From: Melioribacter roseus
GTDB lineage: Bacteria; Bacteroidota; Ignavibacteria; Ignavibacteriales; Melioribacteraceae
Length of the DNA: 64,000 nucleotides
Direction of reading: 5' to 3'
NCBI GenBank assembly: GCA_020722065.1
Contig: DYLK01000006.1
Coordinates: 1 to 64,000, forward strand
Part shown: positions 43,312 to 52,140 of the stretch, piece by piece
How positions within the stretch are numbered: the first letter of the stretch is position 1
Layout of the letters: the number at the start of each line of letters is the position of its first letter
Notes under the pieces: model-generated
Databases searched by the model: none
What the model saw: only the letters and a program-made list of their open reading frames with translations
Told to the model about the DNA's origin: nothing
Program-made: the position numbers and the translations under genes

Positions 43312-44640
43312 ATGAATCGATATGGTTTATTGGCATTTTTGCTAATTAGCACTTTTCTTACGATTTCAGCTCAAAAAAACAAAATTGAATTCGAAGAATA
43401 TGATTTACCAAATGGGTTGCACGTTATTTTACATCAAGATAACTCAACTCCAATTGTAGCAGTTTCAGTTCTTTATCATGTCGGCTCTAAAAATGAACGG
43501 TCCGATAGAACTGGATTTGCACATTTTTTCGAACATTTAATGTTCGAAGGTTCAAAAAATATTCCAAGAGGCGAATATTTTCAATTTGTTCAAGGAAATG
43601 GGGGAAACTTGAACGCAAACACTTCGTTTGATAGAACATTTTATTACGAAATTCTTCCTTCAAACCAACTTGGGTTAGCACTTTGGCTTGAATCTGAAAG
43701 AATGCTCCATCTTCAAATTGATTCTATTGGAGTTGAAACTCAAAGAAAAGTAATAAAAGAAGAAAAAAAGCAACGTTTAGATAATCAACCTTACGGCTCA
43801 ATTTTAGAAGAAACATTCAAGCGAGCTTATTCAGTTCATCCTTATCAATGGACGCCAATTGGTTCTGATCAATATATTGACCAAGCCACAATTGATGAAT
43901 TTATGGAATTTTACAAAACTTACTACGTTCCAAACAACGCAACTTTATCAATTGCTGGAGATATCAAAATCGAAGAAGCAAAAAATTTGATAGAAACTTA
44001 TTTTTCTGAAATTCCAAAAGGAAACAGAAAAATGAATATCCCAAATGTAGTTGAACCACCACTAACAAAGGTAATTCAAGATACAGTTTATGATAATATT
44101 CAACTTCCTGCTGTAATTCAATCTTATAGAATTGCACCACAAGGAACTGCGGATTTTTATGCACTCGAAATGCTTACAACTTATCTTTCTCAAGGGAAAA
44201 GCTCAATTCTAAGAAAAGCGTTGGTTGATGATAAGCAATCCGCCGTTTTTACTGGAGCATTTCCTTTGCCAATGGAAGATGAAGGTCAATTTTTGATATT
44301 CTCAATTGCAAATATGGGGACTTCGGTGCAAGATTTACAACATCAGATGGATTCTATTATCAATTACGTTCAATCTAACATAATGGATGAAAAATCTTTC
44401 CAAAAATTGCAAAATCAAGTTATTTCAAATTTTGTTGAACAAACTTCAACTCAAGTAGGAATTGCAGAAGCACTCGCAAATTATCACGTCTATTTTGATG
44501 ATGCAAATTTGATAAATACTGAAATTGATAAATATCTTGCAGTAACTCCGCAACAAATTCAAGATGTAGCAAAAAAATATCTCAATCTTAATGGAAGAGT
44601 AGTTTTGCATTATTTACCAAAATCTGCACAAAAGAATTAG
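43312..44640 (+). CDS. Catalytic M16-family zinc protease, exported
   Basis: 442 aa. The signal peptide ends near ISAQ (residue 21). The inverted zinc motif HFFEH places H71 and H75 as ligands and E74 as the catalytic base; E150/E151 in VIKEEKKQRLDN supplies the third ligand. This is the active subunit of a two-chain M16B (pitrilysin-like) protease acting in the periplasm. The next gene encodes the inactive partner eight bases on, each with its own ribosome site (AAAGGATAATT here). Confidence 0.94.
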   Translation: MNRYGLLAFLLISTFLTISAQKNKIEFEEYDLPNGLHVILHQDNSTPIVAVSVLYHVGSKNERSDRTGFAHFFEHLMFEGSKNIPRGEYFQFVQGNGGNLNANTSFDRTFYYEILPSNQLGLALWLESERMLHLQIDSIGVETQRKVIKEEKKQRLDNQPYGSILEETFKRAYSVHPYQWTPIGSDQYIDQATIDEFMEFYKTYYVPNNATLSIAGDIKIEEAKNLIETYFSEIPKGNRKMNIPNVVEPPLTKVIQDTVYDNIQLPAVIQSYRIAPQGTADFYALEMLTTYLSQGKSSILRKALVDDKQSAVFTGAFPLPMEDEGQFLIFSIANMGTSVQDLQHQMDSIINYVQSNIMDEKSFQKLQNQVISNFVEQTSTQVGIAEALANYHVYFDDANLINTEIDKYLAVTPQQIQDVAKKYLNLNGRVVLHYLPKSAQKN

Positions 44641-44648
44641 GAGAAAAA

Positions 44649-46730
44649 ATGAAAAACATAAAATTCTTATTGTTTAGCACTTTAGTTTTTATTTCAATGT
44701 TTGCACAAGTTGATAGAACAAATCCGCCAAAACCTGGGATTGCTCCCAAAATTAATATCGGCAAAGCTGAATCTTTTACTCTTGAAAATGGACTGAAAGT
44801 GTTTGTGGTGGAAAATCACAAAATACCAAAAGTTACTTTTTCGTTCGATTTTGATTACCCATTTTCGGTTGAAGGAGAAAAAGCTGGATTATCTGAAATT
44901 GTTGGCGGATTAATTGGAACTGGAACTGAATCAAAATCCAAATCGGAAATTGACGAAAGTGTTGATTTTATTGGGGCGAATATAAATTCTTCTTCTCGTG
45001 AAATTAGCGGAAGCGTTCTTTCAAAATACACAGAAGATTATTTTTCAATTTTGTCAGATGTTATTCTAAATGCAAAATTTGAACCATCTGAATTGGAAAA
45101 ATTACAAAAACAAGCAGTTTCGGGATTAAAATCTGAAGAAGCTGAACCAAATTCAATTGCTTCAAAAGTTACAAATTCTTTGATATTCGGTAAAAATTCT
45201 CCTTATGGAGAAAACAAAACCGAACAAACTGTGAAATCAATAACTTTAGATGATGTGAAAACTTTCTATAAAAACAACTTCATCCCAAATGTAACTTATC
45301 TTGCAATTGTTGGCGATATCAATAAAAATCAAGCTGAAAAGTTGGTAAATAAATATCTCGCAAAATGGCAAAAAGGCGAAGTTACAAAATCTGATTTCGA
45401 ATTTGCTCGACAACCATTCGTTAGAAAAGTTTCAATTGTTGATAGACCAAACGCAGTTCAGTCTGTAATTCACGTGGCAACTCCGCTAAAATTAAAGCAA
45501 GATTCCAAAGATTTGTTTGCCGCAAAAGTTGCAAATTCAATTTTGGGAGGCGGTTTTACTTCGCGATTAAATCTAAATTTGCGTGAAAAACACGGTTTCA
45601 CTTATGGAATTCGTTCTTCTTTAATGCAAGATGAATTAATGGGTTCGTTGGATATTTCGTGCGAAGTAAGAAATAGCGTCACAGATAGCTCACTTTCCGA
45701 AATTCTTTCCGAAATGAAGAAAATGAGAAATGAATTAGTTAGTGCAAAAGAGCTTGATGCAATTAAAAAATATATGATTGGAAATTTTGCTTTGTCATTA
45801 GAACAACCCGAAACAATTGCAAAATTTGCTATAAATATTGCAAAATACAATTTGCCAGCCGATTTTTATGAAACATATCTCGAAAAGATTGAAAAAGTGA
45901 CGGCTGAAGATGTTCAAGCGGTTTCAAAAAAATATTTTGACCCTGGTAAAATTCACTTAATTGTTGTTGGAAGCAACGAACAAATCGGGACAAATCTAAA
46001 AAAACTTTCCCCAAATGGAAAAATTAATTATTACGACACTTACGGAAACGAAGTTGATATTTCAGCAAAAATTCTGCCAGCTGATATTACAGCCGAACAA
46101 ATTGTTGATAAATATTATGAAGCAATTGGCGGAAAAGAAAAAATATCACAAATAAAAGATGAACAAGTGATAATGAAAGGAAATGTACAAGGTTACGATC
46201 TCGAAATTTCAATTTCCAGAAAATTCCCAAACAAATTTTACTTTTTGCTCGACTTGGGAATTATGCAACAAATCCAAAAATTTGATGGGAAAAATGCAAT
46301 GGTTTCAGGAATGCAAGGAGAAAAGATTCTCGAAGGCGAAGAATTAGAAACAATGAAAATTGAATCGGAAATGAATCCGTTACTTCGTGCTAAAGAATTG
46401 GGAATTGAACTAAAACTTGTTGGTATCGAAGAAGTAAACGGCAAAAAAGCATATAAAATTGATGTAATTAAACCAAAAAATAACGTAACTACCGAATATT
46501 ATGATATTTCAACTGGACTAAAACTTCAGGAAATTTCAACTCGCAACACCGAACAAGGACAGTTTACAACAACAATTGTTTATGGCGAATACAAAGATTT
46601 TAACGGCTATAAATTCCCTGCATCTATTTCGCAATCAGTCGCTGGACAATCATTTGATTTAACAGTTGAAAGTTATATTGTTAATTCTGGATTGGAAGAT
46701 GGAATTTTTGTTGTAGAAAAACAACAATAA
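44649..46730 (+). CDS. Non-catalytic M16 partner with C-terminal LolA/LppX-like domain
   Basis: 693 aa. The signal peptide ends near MFAQ (20). Residues 30-475 form an M16 pair of half-domains in which HxxEH is replaced (GLSEIVGGLIG), while the R/Y-type substrate element is kept in GFTYGIRSSL. It should pair with the upstream catalytic subunit to close the protease chamber. Residues about 490-693 (AEQIVDKYYEAIGGKEKI onward) are an extra beta-rich domain resembling LolA/LppX-type lipid- or lipoprotein-binding folds. The ATG follows TAGGAGAAAAA. A terminator lies at 46769-46795. Confidence 0.9.
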   Translation: MKNIKFLLFSTLVFISMFAQVDRTNPPKPGIAPKINIGKAESFTLENGLKVFVVENHKIPKVTFSFDFDYPFSVEGEKAGLSEIVGGLIGTGTESKSKSEIDESVDFIGANINSSSREISGSVLSKYTEDYFSILSDVILNAKFEPSELEKLQKQAVSGLKSEEAEPNSIASKVTNSLIFGKNSPYGENKTEQTVKSITLDDVKTFYKNNFIPNVTYLAIVGDINKNQAEKLVNKYLAKWQKGEVTKSDFEFARQPFVRKVSIVDRPNAVQSVIHVATPLKLKQDSKDLFAAKVANSILGGGFTSRLNLNLREKHGFTYGIRSSLMQDELMGSLDISCEVRNSVTDSSLSEILSEMKKMRNELVSAKELDAIKKYMIGNFALSLEQPETIAKFAINIAKYNLPADFYETYLEKIEKVTAEDVQAVSKKYFDPGKIHLIVVGSNEQIGTNLKKLSPNGKINYYDTYGNEVDISAKILPADITAEQIVDKYYEAIGGKEKISQIKDEQVIMKGNVQGYDLEISISRKFPNKFYFLLDLGIMQQIQKFDGKNAMVSGMQGEKILEGEELETMKIESEMNPLLRAKELGIELKLVGIEEVNGKKAYKIDVIKPKNNVTTEYYDISTGLKLQEISTRNTEQGQFTTTIVYGEYKDFNGYKFPASISQSVAGQSFDLTVESYIVNSGLEDGIFVVEKQQ

Positions 46731-46768
46731 ACTGGTTTTTTAGTCAGGATTTATAAGTTTAAGCAATC

Positions 46769-46795
46769 AAAGACGGCTCTTTGCCGTCTTTTTTT
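46769..46795 (+). terminator. Terminator after the M16 pair
   Basis: AAAGACGGC (46769-46777) pairs with GCCGTCTTT (46783-46791), short loop, then T's. It lies 38 bases after the stop codon. Confidence 0.9.
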
Positions 46796-46829
46796 ATAAT
46801 ATTTTGAGAATGAAAAAAATCTTAAATTC

Positions 46830-46868
46830 AAAAAAAAAAAAAACCTTCGAGAAAATATCACGAAGGTT
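46830..46868 (-). terminator. Terminator after tRNA-Ala
   Basis: On the - strand AACCTTCG (46868-46861) pairs with CGAAGGTT (46849-46842), 11-base loop, followed by an unbroken run of T's (the + strand A-run 46830-46843). It lies ten bases after the tRNA 3' end. Confidence 0.88.
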
Positions 46869-46877
46869 AGATTTTTG

Positions 46878-46950
<73 letters not shown>

Positions 46951-46983
46951 AATAATAATTCACTTTTCAAACTTTTCTGTAAA

Positions 46984-47715
46984 TCATTTATGTTTTCTTT
47001 GCCGAACAACTTCGTAAAGTAGTATGCCCGTTGCAACAGAAACATTTAACGACTGCAATTTACCGCACATTTCTATTTTAATCAAGTCATCGCAGCTATT
47101 TGCTGTTAATTTTCTTATTCCTTTTTCTTCATTTCCCACAACAATTGCTGTTGGAAACCGAAAATTGTAATCTGTATAATTTTTATTAGTATTCAGACTT
47201 GAGCCAACTACCCAAATATTCCTTTCTTTTAGTTCATCAATTGCTCGCTTTAAATTTCCAACTTTTGCAATTTTTAAATATGAAATTGCTCCAGCTGATG
47301 TTTTTTCGACAGTTGCATTTATTGGAGCGGAATTGTTAATTGTCATAATAATTCCATGAACTCCTGCGGTTTCAGCTGTGCGGAAAATTGCTCCCAAGTT
47401 GTGGGTATCTTGAATAGAATCCAAAACAAGTAAAAAAGGAATTTCATTTTCATGAATAGAATCGAGAATTTCATCTATTTCATAGAATTTGAAATCTTGC
47501 ACAATTGCAACTACACCTTGTGTGTTTCCTTCAGATTCATAACTTTGAAATTTTTGTGGTGATAATTGCGATATTTTTATGTTGTTTTTTCTAGCCGCTA
47601 CAATTATTGCATCGATTATTGGATTTTTCTGTCCATAAGCAATTTGTATATTTTCAATCTTTTCGCCTGAATTTATTGCTTCCAGAACTGGTTTTCGACC
47701 AAAAATTATTCTCAT
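46984..47715 (-). CDS. rlmB: 23S rRNA 2'-O-ribose methyltransferase RlmB (TrmH/SpoU family)
   Basis: 243 aa. An N-terminal L30e-like substrate domain (MRIIFGRKPVLEAI, 1-75) is followed by the knotted SPOUT domain with the three family motifs: LDSIQDTHNLGAIFRTAE, VVGNEEKGI and LQSLNVSVATGILLYE. It methylates the ribose of a guanosine in the peptidyl-transferase region (G2251 in E. coli); other TrmH-family targets are possible. The ATG overlaps the hisS stop by four bases (ATGA). Confidence 0.92.
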   Translation of the reverse strand: MRIIFGRKPVLEAINSGEKIENIQIAYGQKNPIIDAIIVAARKNNIKISQLSPQKFQSYESEGNTQGVVAIVQDFKFYEIDEILDSIHENEIPFLLVLDSIQDTHNLGAIFRTAETAGVHGIIMTINNSAPINATVEKTSAGAISYLKIAKVGNLKRAIDELKERNIWVVGSSLNTNKNYTDYNFRFPTAIVVGNEEKGIRKLTANSCDDLIKIEMCGKLQSLNVSVATGILLYEVVRQRKHK

Positions 47716-49001
47716 TCTTCAATCTCATCTTCGTATTCTGATTTGCTAATTAAATTCAGAATTCCATCAGTATCGTCAATTGAAAATTCTTCAGATTCGC
47801 CTGTTTCCATTTTTTTTAGAATTATCTTTTCGTTTTGAAATTCTTCGCCTCCAACAAGCAAAGTAAATTTTGCTCCGAGTCTATTTGCTTCTCGCATTTG
47901 TGCTTTTACACTTCTATTTAGGTAATCAACTTCCGTAATAATTCCGTCCATTCTAAATAAAAGTGCAAGATTGAATGCCTGTGCAGTTACGTCTTCTGAA
48001 AGGCGAACAACATAAAGTGGAATTTTTGGTTGTTCTTCTTCATTAAATAATTTTTCGTTTGTCATTGCAAGCAAAATTCTTTCCATTCCAGCGGCAAATC
48101 CAACTGCGGGAATTTCGTCCTCACCAAGTTGTTTCGAAAGTAAATTGTATCTTCCACCGCCAAGTAATGCCGATTGTGCTCCAACACTTTCACTAACTAT
48201 CTCAAAAGTTGTGTGTGTATAATAATCCAAACCACGAACGAGTTTTGTATCAATTTCAAAATCTATTTGCGTGTTTTCAAGAATATTTTTTACCGTTTCA
48301 AAATGATTTAAGTCTTCTTCAGAAAGATAATCTAACAATTTTGGAGCGTTATTCATTATCTGAATATCTTGCTCAAGTTTGCTGTCAAAAATTCGTAAAA
48401 TGTTTGTTTCAAATCTTCGTTTACTTTCCTCGCTCAATTCTTCAAATTTATCCGTAAGATATTCTTTAAGAATTATTTTGTACTTTTCTCTTGATTGTGG
48501 TGTGCCAAGTGAATTAATTTTCACTTTGAAATTCTCAAGTCCGAGATTGGATAAAATCATATAAGGCATTATTATCATTTCAGCATCTAAATATGGAGAA
48601 TTGCTTCCCAAAACTTCCGCTCCAAATTGATGAAACTGACGCAAACGTCCAGCTTGTGGTCGTTCTTGCCTGAACATTGGAGAAATGTAATAAAATTTAT
48701 TTAGTGGTTTATTTCTGTGCAATGAATGTTCAATTACAGAACGCATTACGGAAGCTGTCATTTCTGGTTTTAGTGTAACGTTATTTTCACTTTTATCTAT
48801 AAATGAGTACATTTCTTTGCCAACAATGTCGGTATTTTCTCCGATTCCGCGAGAAAAAAGAGATGTTTCCTCAAATATTGGAGTTCTAATTTCAGTATAA
48901 TTAAAATTTTCGAGAATAATTCTAACGTTATCTTCAAGAAAATGCCATTTTTCAATTTCGGGTGAAAAAGTATCTTTTGTTCCTTTTATTGCTTTAATCA
49001 A
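47712..49001 (-). CDS. hisS: Histidyl-tRNA synthetase
   Basis: 429 aa, usual for bacterial HisRS. Class II motif 2 is FYYISPMFRQERPQAGRLRQF, histidine motif A is LVRGLDYYTHT, motif 3 includes GFAAGMERIL, and a C-terminal anticodon domain follows. The N terminus MIKAIKGTKDTFSPE is normal for HisRS. The start codon is TTG at 49001, eight bases after AAGGA; no ATG is available near it. It lies 11 bases after the EIIA gene and overlaps rlmB. Confidence 0.96.
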   Translation of the reverse strand: MIKAIKGTKDTFSPEIEKWHFLEDNVRIILENFNYTEIRTPIFEETSLFSRGIGENTDIVGKEMYSFIDKSENNVTLKPEMTASVMRSVIEHSLHRNKPLNKFYYISPMFRQERPQAGRLRQFHQFGAEVLGSNSPYLDAEMIIMPYMILSNLGLENFKVKINSLGTPQSREKYKIILKEYLTDKFEELSEESKRRFETNILRIFDSKLEQDIQIMNNAPKLLDYLSEEDLNHFETVKNILENTQIDFEIDTKLVRGLDYYTHTTFEIVSESVGAQSALLGGGRYNLLSKQLGEDEIPAVGFAAGMERILLAMTNEKLFNEEEQPKIPLYVVRLSEDVTAQAFNLALLFRMDGIITEVDYLNRSVKAQMREANRLGAKFTLLVGGEEFQNEKIILKKMETGESEEFSIDDTDGILNLISKSEYEDEIEE

Positions 49002-49012
49002 TTCAATAATCC

Positions 49013-49468
49013 TTAACTTTCTTCTTCTTTAATTATTTCAAATATTTCATTGGAATTTGTTGCTGAGCCGATTTTCTTTCTGAATTCATCGTTATTCATT
49101 AAGCGAGAGATTTTGCTTAACAATTTGATGTGGTCAGTTACCATTGTTTCTTTTCCGAGAAGTAAAAAAATTAAATCAACTGGTTTTCCATCGTGCGATT
49201 GAAATTCAATTGGAGTTTTTAATTTTGCAAAAACTAACACGAAACCATTAATATATGCAGATTTTGCATGTGGAATAGCAAAACCGTTACCAACTCCCGT
49301 TGAAAGAATTTTTTCCCTATCAAGAACTTCTTGTGTTATTTTGGGAATATCACTTAAAGATGGGTTGCCGTCTAATTTTTTTAGCAAGGAAATTATTGCT
49401 TCATCTTTGGTTTTATATTCAAGGTCAGTAAAAATAAAATTGGGTGTTAAAATTTCTGATAGTTTCAT
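49013..49468 (-). CDS. PTS EIIA-type protein (fructose/nitrogen family, PtsN-like)
   Basis: 151 aa single-domain EIIA. The phosphorylated histidine is H67 in GNGFAIPHAKS; HDGKPVDLIFLLLG and the C-terminal helix also match the family. Such proteins accept phosphate from HPr/NPr and either feed a sugar transporter or regulate metabolism. No EI, HPr, EIIB or EIIC gene lies in the window, and the neighbours are housekeeping genes, so a regulatory PtsN-like role is more likely. ATG at 49468. Confidence 0.88.
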   Translation of the reverse strand: MKLSEILTPNFIFTDLEYKTKDEAIISLLKKLDGNPSLSDIPKITQEVLDREKILSTGVGNGFAIPHAKSAYINGFVLVFAKLKTPIEFQSHDGKPVDLIFLLLGKETMVTDHIKLLSKISRLMNNDEFRKKIGSATNSNEIFEIIKEEES

Positions 49469-49568
49469 CTCGCTTCCAAATCACATTTTATGGAATGTAA
49501 AATTACGAAATCTTTATCAAAATTTATGCTAATCCAAGTAAAAAGTGATAGATAAGTGTTTGCTAATT

Positions 49569-50051
49569 CTAATATTTATAAATTAAAACACTTGCAAAAG
49601 CTTCTACGCCTTCTTCTCGCCCGACAAAGCCGAGTTTTTCGGATGTTGTTGCTTTTATGGAAATTTGAGAAATATCGCAAGCAAGCACATCGGATATTTT
49701 TGCTCTCATTTCGTCAATATATGACCGTAATTTTGGTCGTTGCATTACAATTGTGGAATCAATATTTCCAAGAACAAATCCATTTTCCTTCACCATTTCA
49801 TAAGATTTTGACAGAATTATTTTGCTATCAATATCCTTATTTTCTTGCGAAGTATCTGGAAAATGCAATCCAATATCGCCCAAAGCCAAAGCTCCGAGTA
49901 AAGCATCTGAAATTGCGTGAAGCAAAACATCTGCATCCGAATGCCCAAGCAAACCTTTTTCGAATGGAATTTCAGTTCCACCAATTACTAATTTTCTGTT
50001 TTCCGCCCACTGATGAACATCATACCCGTAACCAATTCTAATTTTATTCAT
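49569..50051 (-). CDS. ispF: 2-C-methyl-D-erythritol 2,4-cyclodiphosphate synthase
   Basis: 160 aa, the usual length. It forms MEcPP in the MEP isoprenoid pathway as a trimer with zinc. GYGYDVHQ (D10 and H12, metal ligands), LLGHSDADVLLHAI (third metal histidine), GDIGLHFPDT and the closing KATTSEKLGFVGREEG are all present. The ATG overlaps the acylphosphatase stop region by eight bases. Confidence 0.97.
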   Translation of the reverse strand: MNKIRIGYGYDVHQWAENRKLVIGGTEIPFEKGLLGHSDADVLLHAISDALLGALALGDIGLHFPDTSQENKDIDSKIILSKSYEMVKENGFVLGNIDSTIVMQRPKLRSYIDEMRAKISDVLACDISQISIKATTSEKLGFVGREEGVEAFASVLIYKY

Positions 50052-50334
50052 AATACTTTATCCTAAAATTTGTGAATTCGTTTTTCAATTCTTTATATGA
50101 AACAAAAACATCTTTTACTCGCGACCTCGAATTGCCTATTTTCAGTTTTTCTACCAAAGTTTTCACTAAATATTCTTCAGTTTCAACTACTACATAAACA
50201 TCGCCTGTATAAAGATTCTGGACATAACCATTAATATTCAATTTTGTTGCCTCGTTATAAACGAAATACCGAAAACCAACACCTTGAACCAAACCAGATA
50301 CAACTATCTCTGCTCTAACTTTCTTGCTTTCCAT
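50044..50334 (-). CDS. acyP: Acylphosphatase
   Basis: 96 aa, typical length. It hydrolyses carboxyl-phosphate bonds. The catalytic arginine lies in VSGLVQGVGFRYFV and the asparagine in GYVQNLYTGDVYV. The first ten codons overlap the 3' end of the EamA transporter gene by 31 bases, and its own end overlaps ispF, indicating tight translational coupling. ATG at 50334. Confidence 0.93.
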   Translation of the reverse strand: MESKKVRAEIVVSGLVQGVGFRYFVYNEATKLNINGYVQNLYTGDVYVVVETEEYLVKTLVEKLKIGNSRSRVKDVFVSYKELKNEFTNFRIKYYE

Positions 50335-51251
50335 TTTTCACTAATATTTTCGTAAGATTCTGAAATAATTAATCCCAAAAAAATCAACACACCTCCAAAA
50401 TATCCAAATGTTGAAATTCTTTCATCAGCGAAGATGAATGCAAAAAGTGCGGCGAAAACTGGCTCGAATGAATAGATAATTCCCGCTTTTGCTGGAGTTA
50501 CATTTTTTTGAAATTTCGTCATTAAAATTGTGTTAAAAACTGTTCCAATTATTGACAAATATAATATTGATATTACAAATTCCTTTGTAAAACTGATTTT
50601 CACGATTTCGTAGTTTGTTACTTGAAAGATTATCGCAATCAAAATACTAAAAATTGCCACAGTTACAATTTGAAGAAAAACAAGCAACCACATATTCACT
50701 GATTTTGAATAGTTATCCAGCAAAACAATGAACAAGGCAAACGGAATTGCACTTAACAAAGTTACGAAATCGCCAAAATTGAAATTTTTACTAATATCTT
50801 GGAGGAAAGTAAAAACAGAATTTCCGCCACTCGAAAGAAATAAAATACCAATTATCACGAAAAATATACCAAGCAAAGTGCCATTTGTTGGTCGTCTTTT
50901 TTCTATTATCAACTGAAATATTGGGATAAAAATAACTGAAGTATTTGTAAAAAAACCAGATTTTGTCGCACTTGTATATTGCAATCCAATAGTTTGGAGA
51001 AACATTCCCAACCACAACAAAAATCCAAGAATTAACGATTTGCGGAAAACATTCACCGTAATTTGTGTTTTATATTTGATGAAAATTGGTAATAAAACGA
51101 TAGTTGAAATCGTAAATCGGGATGCTAAAAATAATGCGGGCGAAGTTTGTAAAAGTGATTTTTTGACAATAATGAAAGTTGCTCCCCAGAAAACTGTAAT
51201 TAAAATTAAGACTAACTCACTTTTATATTTTAGTAAAGTTTCTTTATTCAC
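50304..51251 (-). CDS. EamA/DMT-family transporter
   Basis: 315 aa, ten predicted membrane helices in two five-helix EamA repeats. Helix 1 begins LVLILITVFWGATFI and the second repeat ends AALFAFIFADERISTFGYFGGVLIFLGLI. The drug/metabolite transporter superfamily exports amino acids, nucleotides or drugs; the substrate cannot be told. The start is GTG at 51251, overlapping the era stop by eight bases. Confidence 0.9.
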   Translation of the reverse strand: MNKETLLKYKSELVLILITVFWGATFIIVKKSLLQTSPALFLASRFTISTIVLLPIFIKYKTQITVNVFRKSLILGFLLWLGMFLQTIGLQYTSATKSGFFTNTSVIFIPIFQLIIEKRRPTNGTLLGIFFVIIGILFLSSGGNSVFTFLQDISKNFNFGDFVTLLSAIPFALFIVLLDNYSKSVNMWLLVFLQIVTVAIFSILIAIIFQVTNYEIVKISFTKEFVISILYLSIIGTVFNTILMTKFQKNVTPAKAGIIYSFEPVFAALFAFIFADERISTFGYFGGVLIFLGLIISESYENISEKWKARKLEQR

Positions 51252-52140
51252 TAATATCGTACCCCAAAGATTTAAGAAGATTTGGGTTACTTCGCCACTT
51301 GCTTCGCACTTTTACATTCAGTTCCAAAAATACTGGTCGTTCCAGAAATTCCTCGATAGATTTTCGTGATAATTCTCCAAGTTTTTTAATAGCCGCACCT
51401 TTTTTCCCAATGATTATTGGTTTTTGAGAATCACGTTCAATAATTATTGATGCAAGAATGTAATCCTTTCGGTTTTCTTTTTCACGAAAATCTTCAATTA
51501 TAACTTCAGTACTATATGGAATTTCGTCCTGATAATTTTCGAAAATTTTCTCCCGAATAATTTCCGAGACAAAAAATCTCTCTGTTTCATCAGAAAGTGG
51601 GTCATCTGGGAAAAATTTTAGATGAATTGGTAATTCAAGTTTGATTTGCTCAAGTAATTCGGTTGTACCAAAATTATTTTTTGCTGAAATCGGGATTATT
51701 TTTCCTCGAATTTGCATTTCTGAAATTTGGTTGAAAATTAGTTGCAATTTTTCTTGATTAATCAAATCAATTTTGTTTAGAACTATAAAAAGTGGGCTTT
51801 CGGAATTAATAATTTTTCGGACAACATTATTGGTGAAAACAGATGAAATATCTTCTGTAACATCAATTAAAAGGATAAAAATATCGGCATCAATTACTGA
51901 AATGTTGATAAAATCTACCAATTTTTCTTGCAAAAGATAATTCGGCTCCAAAATTCCAGGTGTATCAAGAAAAATTATTTGCGAGCTTTCGTCAGATAAA
52001 ATTCCCAAAATCCTTTTTCGTGTAGTTTGCGGCTTTGCCGAAACAATGGAAAGTTTTTGTCCTATAATTGAATTTAACAATGTCGATTTTCCAACATTTG
52101 GAAATCCAAGAATTGTTACATAACCAGCTTTTGTTTCCAC
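51244..52140 (-). CDS. era: Ribosome-biogenesis GTPase Era
   Basis: 298 aa. G1 GFPNVGKST, switch region TTRKRI, G3 DTPG and G4 NKID are followed by a C-terminal KH domain (IIGKKGAAIKKLGELSR) that binds the 3' end of 16S rRNA. It assists 30S maturation. The start is GTG at 52140, which shares its first base with the valS stop (TAGTG). Confidence 0.95.
   Translation of the reverse strand: METKAGYVTILGFPNVGKSTLLNSIIGQKLSIVSAKPQTTRKRILGILSDESSQIIFLDTPGILEPNYLLQEKLVDFINISVIDADIFILLIDVTEDISSVFTNNVVRKIINSESPLFIVLNKIDLINQEKLQLIFNQISEMQIRGKIIPISAKNNFGTTELLEQIKLELPIHLKFFPDDPLSDETERFFVSEIIREKIFENYQDEIPYSTEVIIEDFREKENRKDYILASIIIERDSQKPIIIGKKGAAIKKLGELSRKSIEEFLERPVFLELNVKVRSKWRSNPNLLKSLGYDISE

Noticed and set aside
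49556-50041. 161-codon open frame on the + strand
   Set aside because: It is antisense to ispF, which is intact with all active-site motifs.
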